From contig CAWGKT010000012.1 in the NCBI GenBank assembly GCA_963823215.1, positions 558,001-622,000 of the forward strand: a stretch of 64,000 nucleotides of DNA, in the 5' to 3' direction. The notes beneath the pieces are model-generated. The model worked only from the letters and a program-made list of their open reading frames with translations, did no database searches and had not been told where the DNA came from. Position 1 is the first letter of the stretch. Each line of letters begins with the position of its first letter. The stretch comes from CAIWHR01 sp963823215. Lineage in GTDB: Bacteria; Pseudomonadota; Gammaproteobacteria; Burkholderiales; Casimicrobiaceae. Below are positions 1 through 8,184 of this stretch, piece after piece. The translations under genes were made by a program, and so were the position numbers.

Positions 1-1
1 T

Positions 2-460
2 GGGGATCTCCTCGGACTCGACGCCTTGGGCATGGAGCGGCACGTGTCCGCGGCGAGCGCGCTTGAAGATTCCGAGTGCTGCGTCATTCCGATCGATCAC
101 CTTGAGACCATGGAGCGCCTGCTGCCGGCGCTGCAGCATAGCCTGCATCGGATCCTCGGCCACGAGATCAGCATCGACCACGGCATGCTGTTGCTGCTCG
201 GGAGCATGCATGCGGAAGAACGGCTCGCGGCGTTCCTCGTCAGCGTTTCCGCCCGCTACAAGGCGCGGGGTTACTCGGCGACGGAGTTCGTGCTGCGGAT
301 GACCCGCGAAGAAATCGGCAGCTATCTCGGCCTCAAGCTGGAAACGGTAAGCCGCCTGCTGTCAAAGTTCCACGAGGCGGGCCTCGTGCAGGTGCAGGGG
401 CGCCGGATCAAGATCATCGACATGCCGCGGTTGCGGCTGCTCGCCAGCCGGCGGGCGTAG
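2..460 (+). CDS. fnr: FNR-family transcriptional regulator (C-terminal part, cut by window edge)
   Basis: The reading frame is open from base 2, and the first codons (GDLLGLDALG) match the end of the FNR sensory beta-roll, so the start and the Fe-S cysteines lie outside the window. What remains is the dimer helix and the winged-helix DNA-binding domain. The recognition helix reads LKLETVSRLL, keeping the E..SR residues that in E. coli FNR contact TTGAT half-sites. This is an oxygen-responsive regulator of anaerobic genes in the known family. Several FNR-type boxes occur downstream in this window, which fits a role as their regulator. I am sure of the family; whether it senses oxygen cannot be judged without the N-terminus. 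Confidence 0.93.
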   Translation, partial: GDLLGLDALGMERHVSAASALEDSECCVIPIDHLETMERLLPALQHSLHRILGHEISIDHGMLLLLGSMHAEERLAAFLVSVSARYKARGYSATEFVLRMTREEIGSYLGLKLETVSRLLSKFHEAGLVQVQGRRIKIIDMPRLRLLASRRA

Positions 461-541
461 TCCTACCCTTTGCGTCCCTCTTGCGGCGCAGCAGCGCGAT
501 GCGCGAGCGCGGCGAGCTCCGTTGCGCACCGCGCGCGCCGT

Positions 542-585
542 TTGACCTACGTCAACGGCCGTCGCAACCACCGGTGCACTATAAG
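542..585 (+). promoter_or_regulatory. FNR-type box with candidate -10 element (por promoter)
   Basis: TTGAC-CTAC-GTCAA at 542-555 is a palindromic FNR/CRP-family half-site pair. TATAAG at 580-585 begins 31.5 bp downstream of its centre, the arrangement of a class II activated promoter. It precedes the 2-oxoacid oxidoreductase genes and follows the fnr gene itself. Confidence 0.6.
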
Positions 586-662
586 TGCCGTGGCCCAAGG
601 CGAAGCTCGACGCGCTGCCGCATGGACTCGATTCCGGCGACCGATACGGCAGCGACTGAGAC

Positions 663-794
663 ATGTACCACATACGCATTCACAGCCGAGGGGGGCAGGG
701 CGACGCAAGCGGCGCCGAGATGCTGTCCGTCGCCGCGTTGCTCGAGGGCCGCTACGCGCTGGCGGGCAAGGCCAAAGAGACAATCCATGCTTAA
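663..794 (+). pseudogene. Truncated 2-oxoacid:ferredoxin oxidoreductase gamma subunit (remnant)
   Basis: A 43-codon frame starts at ATG 663 with MYHIRIHSRGGQGDASGAEM, which matches the conserved N-terminus of pyruvate/2-oxoacid:ferredoxin oxidoreductase gamma subunits (IRIHGRGGQG...). After about 33 residues the homology stops, the frame continues as GKAKETIHA, and it ends inside the start of the alpha gene. A normal gamma subunit is roughly 190 residues and is usually followed by a ferredoxin-like delta subunit; neither is present. The simplest reading is a deletion that removed most of gamma and all of delta. An assembly collapse is the alternative. Confidence 0.7.
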
Positions 795-2040
795 GCAGAT
801 CGAAGGCTCGCGCGCGGTGGCAGAAGCCGTCGCCCTCTGCCGGCCCGAAGTGATCTGCGCGTACCCGATCACGCCTCAGACGCACATCGTCGAAGGGTTG
901 GGCGAGATGGTGAAATCCGGCGAGCTCACCGGCTGCGAGTTCATCAACGTCGAATCCGAGTTCGCGGCAATGTCAGTCGCCATCGGCGCCTCCGCCGCCG
1001 GCGCGCGCTCGTACACCGCAACCTCGAGCCAAGGCCTGCTGTTCATGGCCGAGGCGGTCTACAACGCCTCCGGCCTCGGGCTTCCCATCGTGATGACCAT
1101 CGGCAACCGTGCGATCGGCGCGCCGATCAACATCTGGAACGACCACTCGGACAGCATGTCGATGCGCGATGCCGGCTGGATCCAGCTCTACGCGGAAACG
1201 AACCAGGAGGCGCTCGACCTGCATATACAGGCCTTCCGGCTGGCCGAGGAGCTGTCCTGTCCGGTGATGGTCTGCATGGACGGCTTCATCCTCACGCACG
1301 CGTACGACCGGGTCGACATACCGTCGCAGGCGCAGGTCGACAACTACCTGCCGCCCTTCGAGCCGCGGCAGGTACTCGATCCCGCCGAGCCCATGACCAT
1401 CGGCTCGATGGTCGGGCCCGACGCGTTCACCGAGGTACGCTACCTCGCCCACCACAAGCAGCTGCGCGCGCTCACGCTGATTCCGCAGCTCTCCGCCGAG
1501 TTCGCCGCGCAGTTCGGGCGCCGATCGGGCGGCCTGATCCGCCCCTACCGCACCGAGAATGCCGAGACGATCGTCGTCGCACTTGGCTCGGTCAACGGCA
1601 CGGTGCAGGAAGTGGTGGACGACATGCGCGCATCGGGCGTGGCGATCGGGTCGGTGGCGATCTGCTCGTTCCGGCCGTTTCCGCTCGCCGCGCTGTGCGA
1701 GGTGTTGGAGCAGGCGCGACGGGTCGTCGTGCTGGAGAAATGCCTCGCGGTCGGCCTCGGCGGCATCGTGTCCGATGGCGTGCGCAAGTCGCTGTCGGGC
1801 ATCCAGCTCAACGAATACACGATCATCGCCGGCCTGGGCGGTCGGGCGATCACGCACGCGTCGCTGCGCCAGGTCTTCGAGGATGCCGGCGCCGATGAGC
1901 TGGAGCAGGTGACGTTCCTCGACCTCAACGCCGACGTGATCAGCCACGAACTCGAGCGCGAGACCCTCGCGCGCCGCACCGGTCCCACCGCAGAAGCGAT
2001 CCTGCGCCGGATCGGCGCCGTTGCGTCCGGCATCCGGTAG
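787..2040 (+). CDS. porA: 2-oxoacid:ferredoxin oxidoreductase (pyruvate synthase type), alpha subunit
   Basis: 417 residues from ATG 787. In the family this subunit forms, with beta, the thiamine-diphosphate core that interconverts 2-oxoacids plus CoA with acyl-CoA, CO2 and reduced ferredoxin. The N-terminal pyrimidine-binding domain shows the typical ICAYPITPQTHIVE segment and an EFINVESEFAAMS stretch; the C-terminal domain II follows from about residue 250. The longer upstream frame is rejected because the family N-terminus begins at MLKQIEGSRAVAEA and the gamma stub overlaps it. The beta gene follows 77 bp downstream. No gamma domain is fused at the N-terminus, so this is not the two-subunit KorAB form. 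Substrate (pyruvate or another 2-oxoacid) cannot be fixed. Confidence 0.9.
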   Translation: MLKQIEGSRAVAEAVALCRPEVICAYPITPQTHIVEGLGEMVKSGELTGCEFINVESEFAAMSVAIGASAAGARSYTATSSQGLLFMAEAVYNASGLGLPIVMTIGNRAIGAPINIWNDHSDSMSMRDAGWIQLYAETNQEALDLHIQAFRLAEELSCPVMVCMDGFILTHAYDRVDIPSQAQVDNYLPPFEPRQVLDPAEPMTIGSMVGPDAFTEVRYLAHHKQLRALTLIPQLSAEFAAQFGRRSGGLIRPYRTENAETIVVALGSVNGTVQEVVDDMRASGVAIGSVAICSFRPFPLAALCEVLEQARRVVVLEKCLAVGLGGIVSDGVRKSLSGIQLNEYTIIAGLGGRAITHASLRQVFEDAGADELEQVTFLDLNADVISHELERETLARRTGPTAEAILRRIGAVASGIR

Positions 2041-2117
2041 CCGCACCCTTCGCCCGTTCCGACCATGCATGTGCAGCGCCCGATGCCGCTCACCCGCCCA
2101 CGCAGGGACTCGACACC

Positions 2118-3101
2118 GTGAGCCCGTCCGAGAGGACCGCGGATCAGGCTCCGGCAAAGCGAACGTCCGGTTTCTGCCAGGCCGCCGCGGCGCTGGGCCA
2201 TTCGCTGGACCCGGATCAAGGCTCTTGCGAAGGCTGTGGCGAGGCACTGGGCGCGCGGCATGCCATCGGCGCCGCGATGCGCGCATCCGGCAACCGGCTG
2301 ATCACCGTCAACGCCACCGGTTGCCTCGAAGCGTTCTCGACACCGTCGCCCGCGACGGCATGGCAGATGCCATGGATCCACTCGCTGTTCGGCAACGCCG
2401 CGGCGGTCGCGACGGGAGTTGCCGCCGCCCAGCGGATCAAGGGGAGGACCGACGTGCGCGTCGTCGCGCAGGGTGGCGACGGCGGCACTGCGGACATCGG
2501 TTTCGGGTGCCTGTCGGGGATGTTCGAGCGCAACGACGACGTGCTCTACATCTGCTACGACAACGAGGCCTGCATGACCTCCGGCGCGCAGCGCTCGAGC
2601 ACGACGCCACCGGCGGCCCGCACCGCGACCACGTCCGCCCTCGGCAAGGAGCCGGGCAACGCGTTCGGTACGGGCAAGAACCTGCCGCTGATCGCCATGG
2701 CGCACGGGATTCCCTACGTGGCGACGGCCAGCGTGGCCGACCTCCCCGATCTCGAGCGGAAGGTCACGTACGCGACGGTGCTGCGCGGCGCGCGGTACAT
2801 CCACGTCCACGCGCCCTGCCCGCTGGGCTGGGGTTCGGCACCGGCGGACACGATCAGGATCGCGCAGCTTGCCGTCGAATCGGGCCTGTTTCCGCTGTTC
2901 GAGGCGCACGACGGCCGGGTGACGGCGCGCACGCCGCTTCGCCGCAAGGTGCCCGTCGACGAATACCTCGGGCTCCAGACCCGCTTCGCCCATCTGTTCG
3001 TCAACGCGGCCTCGCGGGAACGCATCGCGCTGATCCAGGAGATCGCCGACCGCAACGTGGCGGAGTTCGGGCTCCTGGCGGAGGACGCGGCGCCGGGATA
3101 G
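2118..3101 (+). CDS. porB: 2-oxoacid:ferredoxin oxidoreductase, beta subunit
   Basis: 327 residues from GTG 2118. This is the thiamine-diphosphate and Fe-S binding partner of the alpha subunit. Visible features are CEGCGE near residue 37 (cluster cysteines), the TPP/Mg motif GGDGGTADIGFG near 120 followed by CYDNEACMTSGAQRS, and the conserved HVHAPCPLGWG segment. The length fits the pyruvate:ferredoxin oxidoreductase beta family. It is co-oriented with alpha. Because gamma and delta are missing here, the complex would need partners encoded elsewhere to pass electrons to ferredoxin. Confidence 0.9.
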   Translation: MSPSERTADQAPAKRTSGFCQAAAALGHSLDPDQGSCEGCGEALGARHAIGAAMRASGNRLITVNATGCLEAFSTPSPATAWQMPWIHSLFGNAAAVATGVAAAQRIKGRTDVRVVAQGGDGGTADIGFGCLSGMFERNDDVLYICYDNEACMTSGAQRSSTTPPAARTATTSALGKEPGNAFGTGKNLPLIAMAHGIPYVATASVADLPDLERKVTYATVLRGARYIHVHAPCPLGWGSAPADTIRIAQLAVESGLFPLFEAHDGRVTARTPLRRKVPVDEYLGLQTRFAHLFVNAASRERIALIQEIADRNVAEFGLLAEDAAPG

Positions 3102-3122
3102 GCCGTTTGTGGAATAGTGGAA

Positions 3123-3202
3123 TAGGGGACAGACCACGTTCTTCCTCGTGCGGCAGCCGAAAACCCTGTCGGAACCAGAAGAAGAACGTGGTCTGTCCCC
3201 TA
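3123..3202. repeat. REP-like hairpin with 22-nt perfect arms
   Basis: The arm taggggacagaccacgttct(tc) at 3123-3144 is repeated in perfect inverted form at 3181-3202, with a 36-nt loop. The ggggacagacc...ggtctgtcccc signature is typical of REP/RAYT-associated elements seen in betaproteobacterial intergenic regions. It sits between porB and the malic enzyme gene and could also attenuate read-through. No RAYT transposase is in the window. Confidence 0.75.
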
Positions 3203-3230
3203 AACAAGTGACAATGAAGCGGAGGAATCG

Positions 3231-4907
3231 ATGATCAACAGCAATCAGGGCGAAGCACGGACGAGCGTTCCCGCGTGGTTTCCAAGGGGTGTGGCGCTGC
3301 TGCGCGATCCGACGCTGAACAAGGGCACGGCGTTCACCGACGCCGAGCGCGACGCGCTGGGACTGCGGGGGCTGTTGCCACCCCACGTCCAGACGTTCGA
3401 CGTGCAGGCGGACCGGGTGCTGGAGAATTTCCGGCGCAAGACGTCGGCCCTCGAGAAGTTCATCAATCTCGCGGCGCTGCACGACCGCAACGAGGCGCTG
3501 TTCTTCCGCATCGTCATCGACCATCCCGATGAAATGCTGCCGATCATCTATACGCCGACGGTCGGCCTGGCCTGCCAGCAGTTCGGCCACATCTTCCAGC
3601 GGCCGCGCGGGCTGTTCATCAGCACCAACGACCGCGGCCGGGTGGAGAGCATCCTGCGCAACTGGCCGTACCGCGACGTCGCGATCATCGTCGTTTCCGA
3701 CGGCGAGCGGATCCTGGGACTTGGCGACCTCGGCGCCAACGGCATGGGCATCCCGGTCGGCAAGCTGGGCCTCTACACGGCCTGCGCCGGCGTGCACCCG
3801 AACCAGTGCCTGCCGATCATCCTCGACATGGGCACCAACAACGAGACGCTGCTCGCCGATCCGCTGTACATCGGTCTGCAGCAGAAGCGCGTGCGCGGCG
3901 CGGCATACGACGAGCTGATCGAGGAATTCATCGTGGCAACGCAGGCGGTGTTCCCAGGCGTGGTCGTGCAGTTCGAGGATTTCGCCAATCAGAACGCGTT
4001 CCGCCTGCTCGAGCGGTACCGCGACCGCATCTGCACATTCAACGACGACATTCAGGGCACCGCCGCGGTGGCGCTCGCCGGCATTTTCTCGGCGCTGCGC
4101 GTCACCGGCGGCAAACTCGCCAACCAGAAGATCCTGTTCATGGGCGCCGGCGAGGCCGCCACGGGCATCGCCGACCTGACCGTGGCCGCCATGGTGGCGC
4201 AGGGGACGGATGTGACGGAAGCCCGCGAGCGCTGCTGGCTCGTCGACTCCAAGGGGCTCGTCGTCAAGAGCCGCGCCGATCTCGGAGCGCACAAGCTGCC
4301 GTATGCGCACGAGCACCCGCCCATCGCCGATTTTCCGGCCGCGCTGAAAGCGCTCGCACCGACGGTGATCATCGGCGTCGCTGCCGTGGGCGGCACGTTC
4401 ACGCAGGAGGTCATCGCGGAAATGGCGCGGATCAACCAGCGGCCGATCGTGTTCGCGCTCTCCAATCCGACGTCGAAGTCGGAATGCACGGCCGAGCAGG
4501 CGTACCAGTGGAGCGACGGGCGCGCGCTGTTCGCCTGCGGCAGCCCGTTCGACCCGGTCACCCTCGGCGGCAGGACGCACGTCCCGCGCCAGGGCAACAA
4601 CTCGTACATCTTCCCCGGCGTCGGGCTCGCGGCGATCGCCGTCGGCGCGAAACGCGTGACCGACGAGATGTTCATGGCAGCGGCGCGCACGCTGGCCGAG
4701 CAGGTGACCGCGGACGATCTCGCGCAGGGAAGCCTCTATCCGCCCCTGGCGCACGTGCGTGAAGTGTCCGCGCACATCGCGGCGGCGGTGGCAAAGGTCG
4801 CCTACGAGCAGGGCCACGCGACGGTCTCCCGGCCGGCCGACCTGCTGGCGTACATGCGGTCCCAGATGTACGAGCCGCGGTATGCCACCTATGCCACCGG
4901 CCGGTGA
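3231..4907 (+). CDS. maeA: NAD-dependent malic enzyme (oxidative decarboxylase)
   Basis: 558 residues; ATG 3231 follows GGAGG by 5 nt. It converts malate to pyruvate and CO2 with reduction of NAD(P). The malic N-terminal domain carries IIYTPTVGLACQQF and LGLGDLGANGMGIPVGKL; the metal-binding motif VVVQFEDFANQNAF comes next, then TFNDDIQGTAAV and the Rossmann motif ILFMGAGEAATGIADL, and finally FALSNPTSKSECTAEQAY. The length matches the large SfcA/MaeA-type enzymes. Lying between por and nuo, it would supply pyruvate and NADH. Cofactor preference is inferred from the family, not proven. Confidence 0.95.
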   Translation: MINSNQGEARTSVPAWFPRGVALLRDPTLNKGTAFTDAERDALGLRGLLPPHVQTFDVQADRVLENFRRKTSALEKFINLAALHDRNEALFFRIVIDHPDEMLPIIYTPTVGLACQQFGHIFQRPRGLFISTNDRGRVESILRNWPYRDVAIIVVSDGERILGLGDLGANGMGIPVGKLGLYTACAGVHPNQCLPIILDMGTNNETLLADPLYIGLQQKRVRGAAYDELIEEFIVATQAVFPGVVVQFEDFANQNAFRLLERYRDRICTFNDDIQGTAAVALAGIFSALRVTGGKLANQKILFMGAGEAATGIADLTVAAMVAQGTDVTEARERCWLVDSKGLVVKSRADLGAHKLPYAHEHPPIADFPAALKALAPTVIIGVAAVGGTFTQEVIAEMARINQRPIVFALSNPTSKSECTAEQAYQWSDGRALFACGSPFDPVTLGGRTHVPRQGNNSYIFPGVGLAAIAVGAKRVTDEMFMAAARTLAEQVTADDLAQGSLYPPLAHVREVSAHIAAAVAKVAYEQGHATVSRPADLLAYMRSQMYEPRYATYATGR

Positions 4908-4932
4908 CGTCCCCCCGAAAAGCCACGCGGCG

Positions 4933-4946
4933 TTGATCTGCGTCAA
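4933..4946 (+). promoter_or_regulatory. FNR-type box upstream of nuoA
   Basis: TTGAT-CTGC-GTCAA matches the FNR consensus with one half perfect. A possible -10 (TAGTCT, 4969-4974) starts 29.5 bp from the centre, which would leave only a few nucleotides of leader before the nuoA ATG at 4984. Confidence 0.5.
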
Positions 4947-4983
4947 CCGGCCGCGGGCGCCGAGGCCCTAGTCTGCACGGACG

Positions 4984-5349
4984 ATGAATCCCTACGCGGT
5001 CTTTCTGCTCTACCTGCTGGCGATCCTCGGCTTCGTCGCGGTCACGCTGCTGATGAACCGGCTGCTGGGGCCCAAGCCGGTTTCCTCGGCGATGAAGCTC
5101 GAGCCGTTCGAGTGCGGCGCCACGCCGGTGGACCGCCTGAACGTGAAAGCAATCCCGATCAAGTACTACGCGGTCGCCATCATGTTCATCCTGTTCGACC
5201 TCGAGACGGTGTTCCTGTTCATCTGGGCGCTGGGCGCGCAGCCGCTGACGACCTTCATGCTGCTACTCTTCGGCTTCTTCGTCTTCCTGCTCGTCCTGAT
5301 CCTGCTCTACGTCTACAAGGCGAGGCTGCTCGAAGCGGTCACGGAATAG
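4984..5349 (+). CDS. nuoA: NADH-quinone oxidoreductase subunit A
   Basis: 121 residues with three predicted transmembrane helices. It is a small core membrane subunit at the junction of the peripheral and membrane arms of complex I. The segment EPFECGATPVD, with the conserved Cys of the quinone-gate loop, is present, followed by KYYAVAIMFILFDLETVFLF. First gene of the 14-gene operon; nuoB starts 2 nt after its stop. No strong ribosome-binding site is visible. Confidence 0.96.
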   Translation: MNPYAVFLLYLLAILGFVAVTLLMNRLLGPKPVSSAMKLEPFECGATPVDRLNVKAIPIKYYAVAIMFILFDLETVFLFIWALGAQPLTTFMLLLFGFFVFLLVLILLYVYKARLLEAVTE

Positions 5350-5351
5350 CC

Positions 5352-5867
5352 ATGCCCTCGCCCACGATACCGATCCGGTCGGCAACGTCCCGGACCCAGG
5401 CCTTCGAATACCTGACGACCAAGAAGGACGAATTGGTCGGCTGGGCGCGCAAGTTCTCGCTCTTCCCGTACCCCTTCGTCACCGCCTGCTGCGCGATGGA
5501 GTTCATGGCGGTGAGCTCGAGCCCGTACGACACCGACCGTTTCGGCGCAGCGCTGCCGCGTTTCTCGCCGCGGCAGGCCGACCTGCTGATGGTGGTGGGC
5601 ACGGTGACGCACAAGCAGGCGCCCGTCCTGCTCAAGGTCTACGAGCAGATGTGCGAACCGAAATGGGTGATGGCGTTCGGCGTCTGCGCCACGAGCGGCG
5701 GCTTCTACCAGAACTACGCGGCGGTCCTCGGCATCGACCGGGTGATCCCGGTCGACATCTACATCCCCGGCTGCCCGCCACGCCCCGAGATGGTGATCGA
5801 CGGCATCATGCAGCTGCAGGCCAAGATCGCCGGCTCGAAGCATCCGATCGTCACGGAGAACTTCTGA
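5352..5867 (+). CDS. nuoB: NADH-quinone oxidoreductase subunit B
   Basis: 171 residues from ATG 5352; the longer upstream frame is a shadow of nuoA. It carries the terminal 4Fe-4S cluster N2. The ligands are seen as the TACCAMEF Cys pair, the FGVCATSGG Cys and VDIYIPGCPPRPE. The FPYPFVTACCAMEF segment and the absence of the GSLWPMTFGLACC form typical of the main betaproteobacterial complex I mark this as a divergent NuoB lineage. Confidence 0.95.
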   Translation: MPSPTIPIRSATSRTQAFEYLTTKKDELVGWARKFSLFPYPFVTACCAMEFMAVSSSPYDTDRFGAALPRFSPRQADLLMVVGTVTHKQAPVLLKVYEQMCEPKWVMAFGVCATSGGFYQNYAAVLGIDRVIPVDIYIPGCPPRPEMVIDGIMQLQAKIAGSKHPIVTENF

Positions 5868-5869
5868 TC

Positions 5870-6343
5870 GTGGCGAGCCCGGTCCTGGAACAGCTGCAGC
5901 AGCGACTGGCGCCCACCGTCGGCGAGGCGTCGTTCGCCCACGAGACGCTGGTGGTCCATGTTGCGCCCGCGGCGCTGCGCGCGACGGTGGAGCTCATGCG
6001 CTCCGAATTCGCCTTCGATCTCTTCCTCGACGTGACCGCGGTCGACTGGCCCGGGCAGACGCCGCGGTTCGAGGTCGTCTATCACTTCTACTCGACGCAG
6101 CACTTCGGGCGCGTGCGGCTGAAGACGCGCGTTTCCGAACAGGATCCAACGGTGGACTCGCTAATTCAGCTGTACGGCTCGGCCCGCTTCATGGAGCGGG
6201 AGTGCCACGACATGTACGGCATCGTGTTCCGTGGCAATGCCGACCTGCGGCCCATCCTGCTCTACGAGGGGTTCGACGGCCACCCGCTGCGCAAGGACTA
6301 TCCGAAGGACCGCGAGCAGCCGCTCGTGCCGTACCGGAAATGA
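5870..6343 (+). CDS. nuoC: NADH-quinone oxidoreductase subunit C
   Basis: 157 residues from GTG 5870, 2 nt after nuoB. A hydrophilic connecting subunit of the peripheral arm. The family signature appears as RECHDMYGIVFRGNADLRPI followed by GFDGHPLRKDYP near the C-terminus. The protein is shorter than the usual ~200 residues. Its stop codon overlaps the preferred nuoD start (ATGA). Confidence 0.93.
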   Translation: MASPVLEQLQQRLAPTVGEASFAHETLVVHVAPAALRATVELMRSEFAFDLFLDVTAVDWPGQTPRFEVVYHFYSTQHFGRVRLKTRVSEQDPTVDSLIQLYGSARFMERECHDMYGIVFRGNADLRPILLYEGFDGHPLRKDYPKDREQPLVPYRK

Positions 6344-7572
6344 CGATGCCGCCCGTGGAAATCAAGCTGCCCAACCCGGTCCGCTCGGCGTTCGACAAGC
6401 CGCTGCACGACGGCACGGTGACCGTAAACATCGGGCCGTCCCATCCGGCCACGCACGGCACCGTCCAGATCATCGCCGAGCTCGACGGCGAGCGCGTGCT
6501 GCGCACCGACGTGCATTGCGGCTACCTGCATCGCGGCTTCGAGAAGGAGTGCGAGTCGCACACCTGGCACAACCTGATTCCCTACGTCGACCGGCTGAAC
6601 TACGTCTCGGCGCTGATCAACGATTTCGCCTACTGCGAGGCAGTCGAGAAGCTGATGGGGATCGAGATCACGCCCCGCACCCGCTATCTGCGCACGCTGC
6701 TGTCGGAGTACTCCCGGCTGGTCGATCACCTCACCTGCGTCGCGGCGAGCCTCATGGAGCTGGGCGCGATGACCGCGTTCCTCTACCTCGTCATGGTCCG
6801 CGACTTCATGTACGAGCATATCGCCGACCTGACCGGCGCGCGCGTCACCTACTCGTACGGCCGGATCGGCGGCCTCGCGCGCGACCTGCCGGAGACCTGG
6901 CTCGTGCGCCTCGCCGACATTCTCGACCAGTACGAGATGTTCATAGGGCGCGTGCACGGCCTCATGGACCGCAACCGCATCTTCATCGACCGAATGCGCA
7001 ACGTCGGCGTGATCTCCGCCGCCGAGGCGATCAACTGGGGTTACACCGGCCCGATCCTGCGCTCCACCGGCGCGCCGCGCGACCTGCGCAAGGATGCGCC
7101 GTACCTCGCCTACGCCGAGCTCGACTTCGAGGTGCCGGTCGGGATCAAGGGCGACAACTACGACCGCTATTACGTCCGGATGCGCGAGATGGACGAGTCG
7201 GTGCACATGATCCGGCAGCTGATGGACATGCTCCCCGCCGGGCCCATCAACGTCGACGACCGCCGCTGCGTATTCCCGGAAAAACGGCTGGTCTACGACG
7301 AGATCGAATCGCTGATCAATCACTTCAAGCTGGTGATGGACGGCCCGCAGGTGCCCGCGGGCGACGTGTACCTGGCGCACGAGTCGCCCAACGGCGAGCT
7401 CGGCTTCTACATCGTCAGCACCGGCGAGGGCATTCCGTACAAGGTCCACGCGCGGGCCCCGAGCTTCGTGCACATGGGGGGCGTGCACAGGATGCTGGAC
7501 GGTTACCAGCTGGCCGACATAGTGCCGACCTTCGGCTCGGTCAACATGATCGGCGGCGAGTGCGACAGATGA
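6340..7572 (+). CDS. nuoD: NADH-quinone oxidoreductase subunit D
   Basis: 410 residues if started at ATG 6340, which overlaps the nuoC stop; ATG 6346 is equally possible. This subunit forms most of the quinone pocket. Conserved parts include NIGPSHPATHGTVQ (the quinone-headgroup His), HCGYLHRGFEKECE, and the C-terminal GGEC. The [NiFe]-hydrogenase ancestral fold is kept but the metal-binding cysteines are absent, as expected for NuoD. Length is normal. Confidence 0.96.
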   Translation: MTMPPVEIKLPNPVRSAFDKPLHDGTVTVNIGPSHPATHGTVQIIAELDGERVLRTDVHCGYLHRGFEKECESHTWHNLIPYVDRLNYVSALINDFAYCEAVEKLMGIEITPRTRYLRTLLSEYSRLVDHLTCVAASLMELGAMTAFLYLVMVRDFMYEHIADLTGARVTYSYGRIGGLARDLPETWLVRLADILDQYEMFIGRVHGLMDRNRIFIDRMRNVGVISAAEAINWGYTGPILRSTGAPRDLRKDAPYLAYAELDFEVPVGIKGDNYDRYYVRMREMDESVHMIRQLMDMLPAGPINVDDRRCVFPEKRLVYDEIESLINHFKLVMDGPQVPAGDVYLAHESPNGELGFYIVSTGEGIPYKVHARAPSFVHMGGVHRMLDGYQLADIVPTFGSVNMIGGECDR

Positions 7573-7611
7573 ACGACCCCCACGCTCACTACGTTCGCTG
7601 CCCCCGCGGGG
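7567..7611 (+). repeat. Intergenic repeat, copy 1 (cccccacgctcac...cgttcgctgccccc)
   Basis: Directly after the nuoD coding end lies gatgaacgacccccacgctc followed by actacgttcgctgcccccgc. The same element, with few changes, follows nuoE at about 8132-8180. In frame it reads MNDPHAHYVRCPRGG. This is a family of dispersed repeats seen between genes of betaproteobacteria. It separates nuoD from nuoE by about 96 bp, unlike the tight spacing elsewhere in the operon. Confidence 0.7.
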
Positions 7612-7668
7612 GCGCACAGCGCCCTTCGGGCGGCCGGGCGGGCGCTGTCTCTTCGGCGTGACTCAGCG

Positions 7669-8133
7669 ATGAAGCACCTGATCCCCGAATTCGAGCGCTG
7701 GAAGGCGCGTTTCCCCAAGGGCTACGAGTCCTCGCTCGTGCTGCCCTGCGTGCGCCGCATCCAGGAGGACCGCGGCTACGTCGCCGACAGCGACATCGAC
7801 GGACTGGTCGAGTACCTGGGCGTGCCCCGGATGCAGATCGAGCAGGTGCTCTCCTACTACACGCAGTTCCGGCGCGAGGGAATTGGCCGCTGGCACGTGC
7901 AGACCTGCCGCAACATCACCTGCTCGATGCGGGGCGCCGAGCGGCTCATAGACCATCTGGCGAAGAAGCTCGGCGTGGCGCCGGGCGGGACCACGGCCGA
8001 CGGCCGCTTCACGCTGTCGACCGTCGAGTGCCTGGGCTCCTGCGGCACGGCGCCCGTCGTGATGGTCAACGACACCTATCACGAGAACATGAGCGCCGAG
8101 AAGATCGACGCGCTGTTGAACGAGCTGAAATAG
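7669..8133 (+). CDS. nuoE: NADH-quinone oxidoreductase subunit E
   Basis: 154 residues. Carries the 2Fe-2S cluster N1a of the NADH-dehydrogenase module. Ligands are seen in thioredoxin-like order as CRNITC (near residue 83) and CLGSCG (near 124). The N-terminal helical part contains CVRRIQEDRGYV and the typical SYYTQF segment. It is flanked on both sides by copies of the same intergenic repeat. Confidence 0.95.
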   Translation: MKHLIPEFERWKARFPKGYESSLVLPCVRRIQEDRGYVADSDIDGLVEYLGVPRMQIEQVLSYYTQFRREGIGRWHVQTCRNITCSMRGAERLIDHLAKKLGVAPGGTTADGRFTLSTVECLGSCGTAPVVMVNDTYHENMSAEKIDALLNELK

Positions 8134-8180
8134 ATGAACAGCCCCCACGCTCACTTCGTTCGCTGCCCCCCGGGGGGCAC
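8132..8180 (+). repeat. Intergenic repeat, copy 2
   Basis: A second copy of the element found after nuoD: gatgaacagcccccacgctc, then acttcgttcgctgcccccc and a G run. It extends the nuoF frame upstream with the peptide MNSPHAHFVRCPPGG, which is repeat-encoded and not part of NuoF. Both copies follow a stop codon by the same distance. Confidence 0.7.
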
Positions 8181-8184
8181 TGAG

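Noticed and set aside
1545..4946. Very long open frame of 1133 codons on the minus strand
   Set aside because: It is antisense to porA, porB and the malic enzyme, has Arg/His/Asp-rich composition typical of GC-rich shadow frames, and shows no domain. The same applies to long minus frames at 7663-9783, 13181-15418, 15267-17141, 41421-43622 and 45392-47755.
8134..8184. Upstream ATG for nuoF (adds MNSPHAHFVRCPPGG)
   Set aside because: The added residues come from an intergenic repeat that also occurs after nuoD; the NuoF family N-terminus fits ATG 8185.
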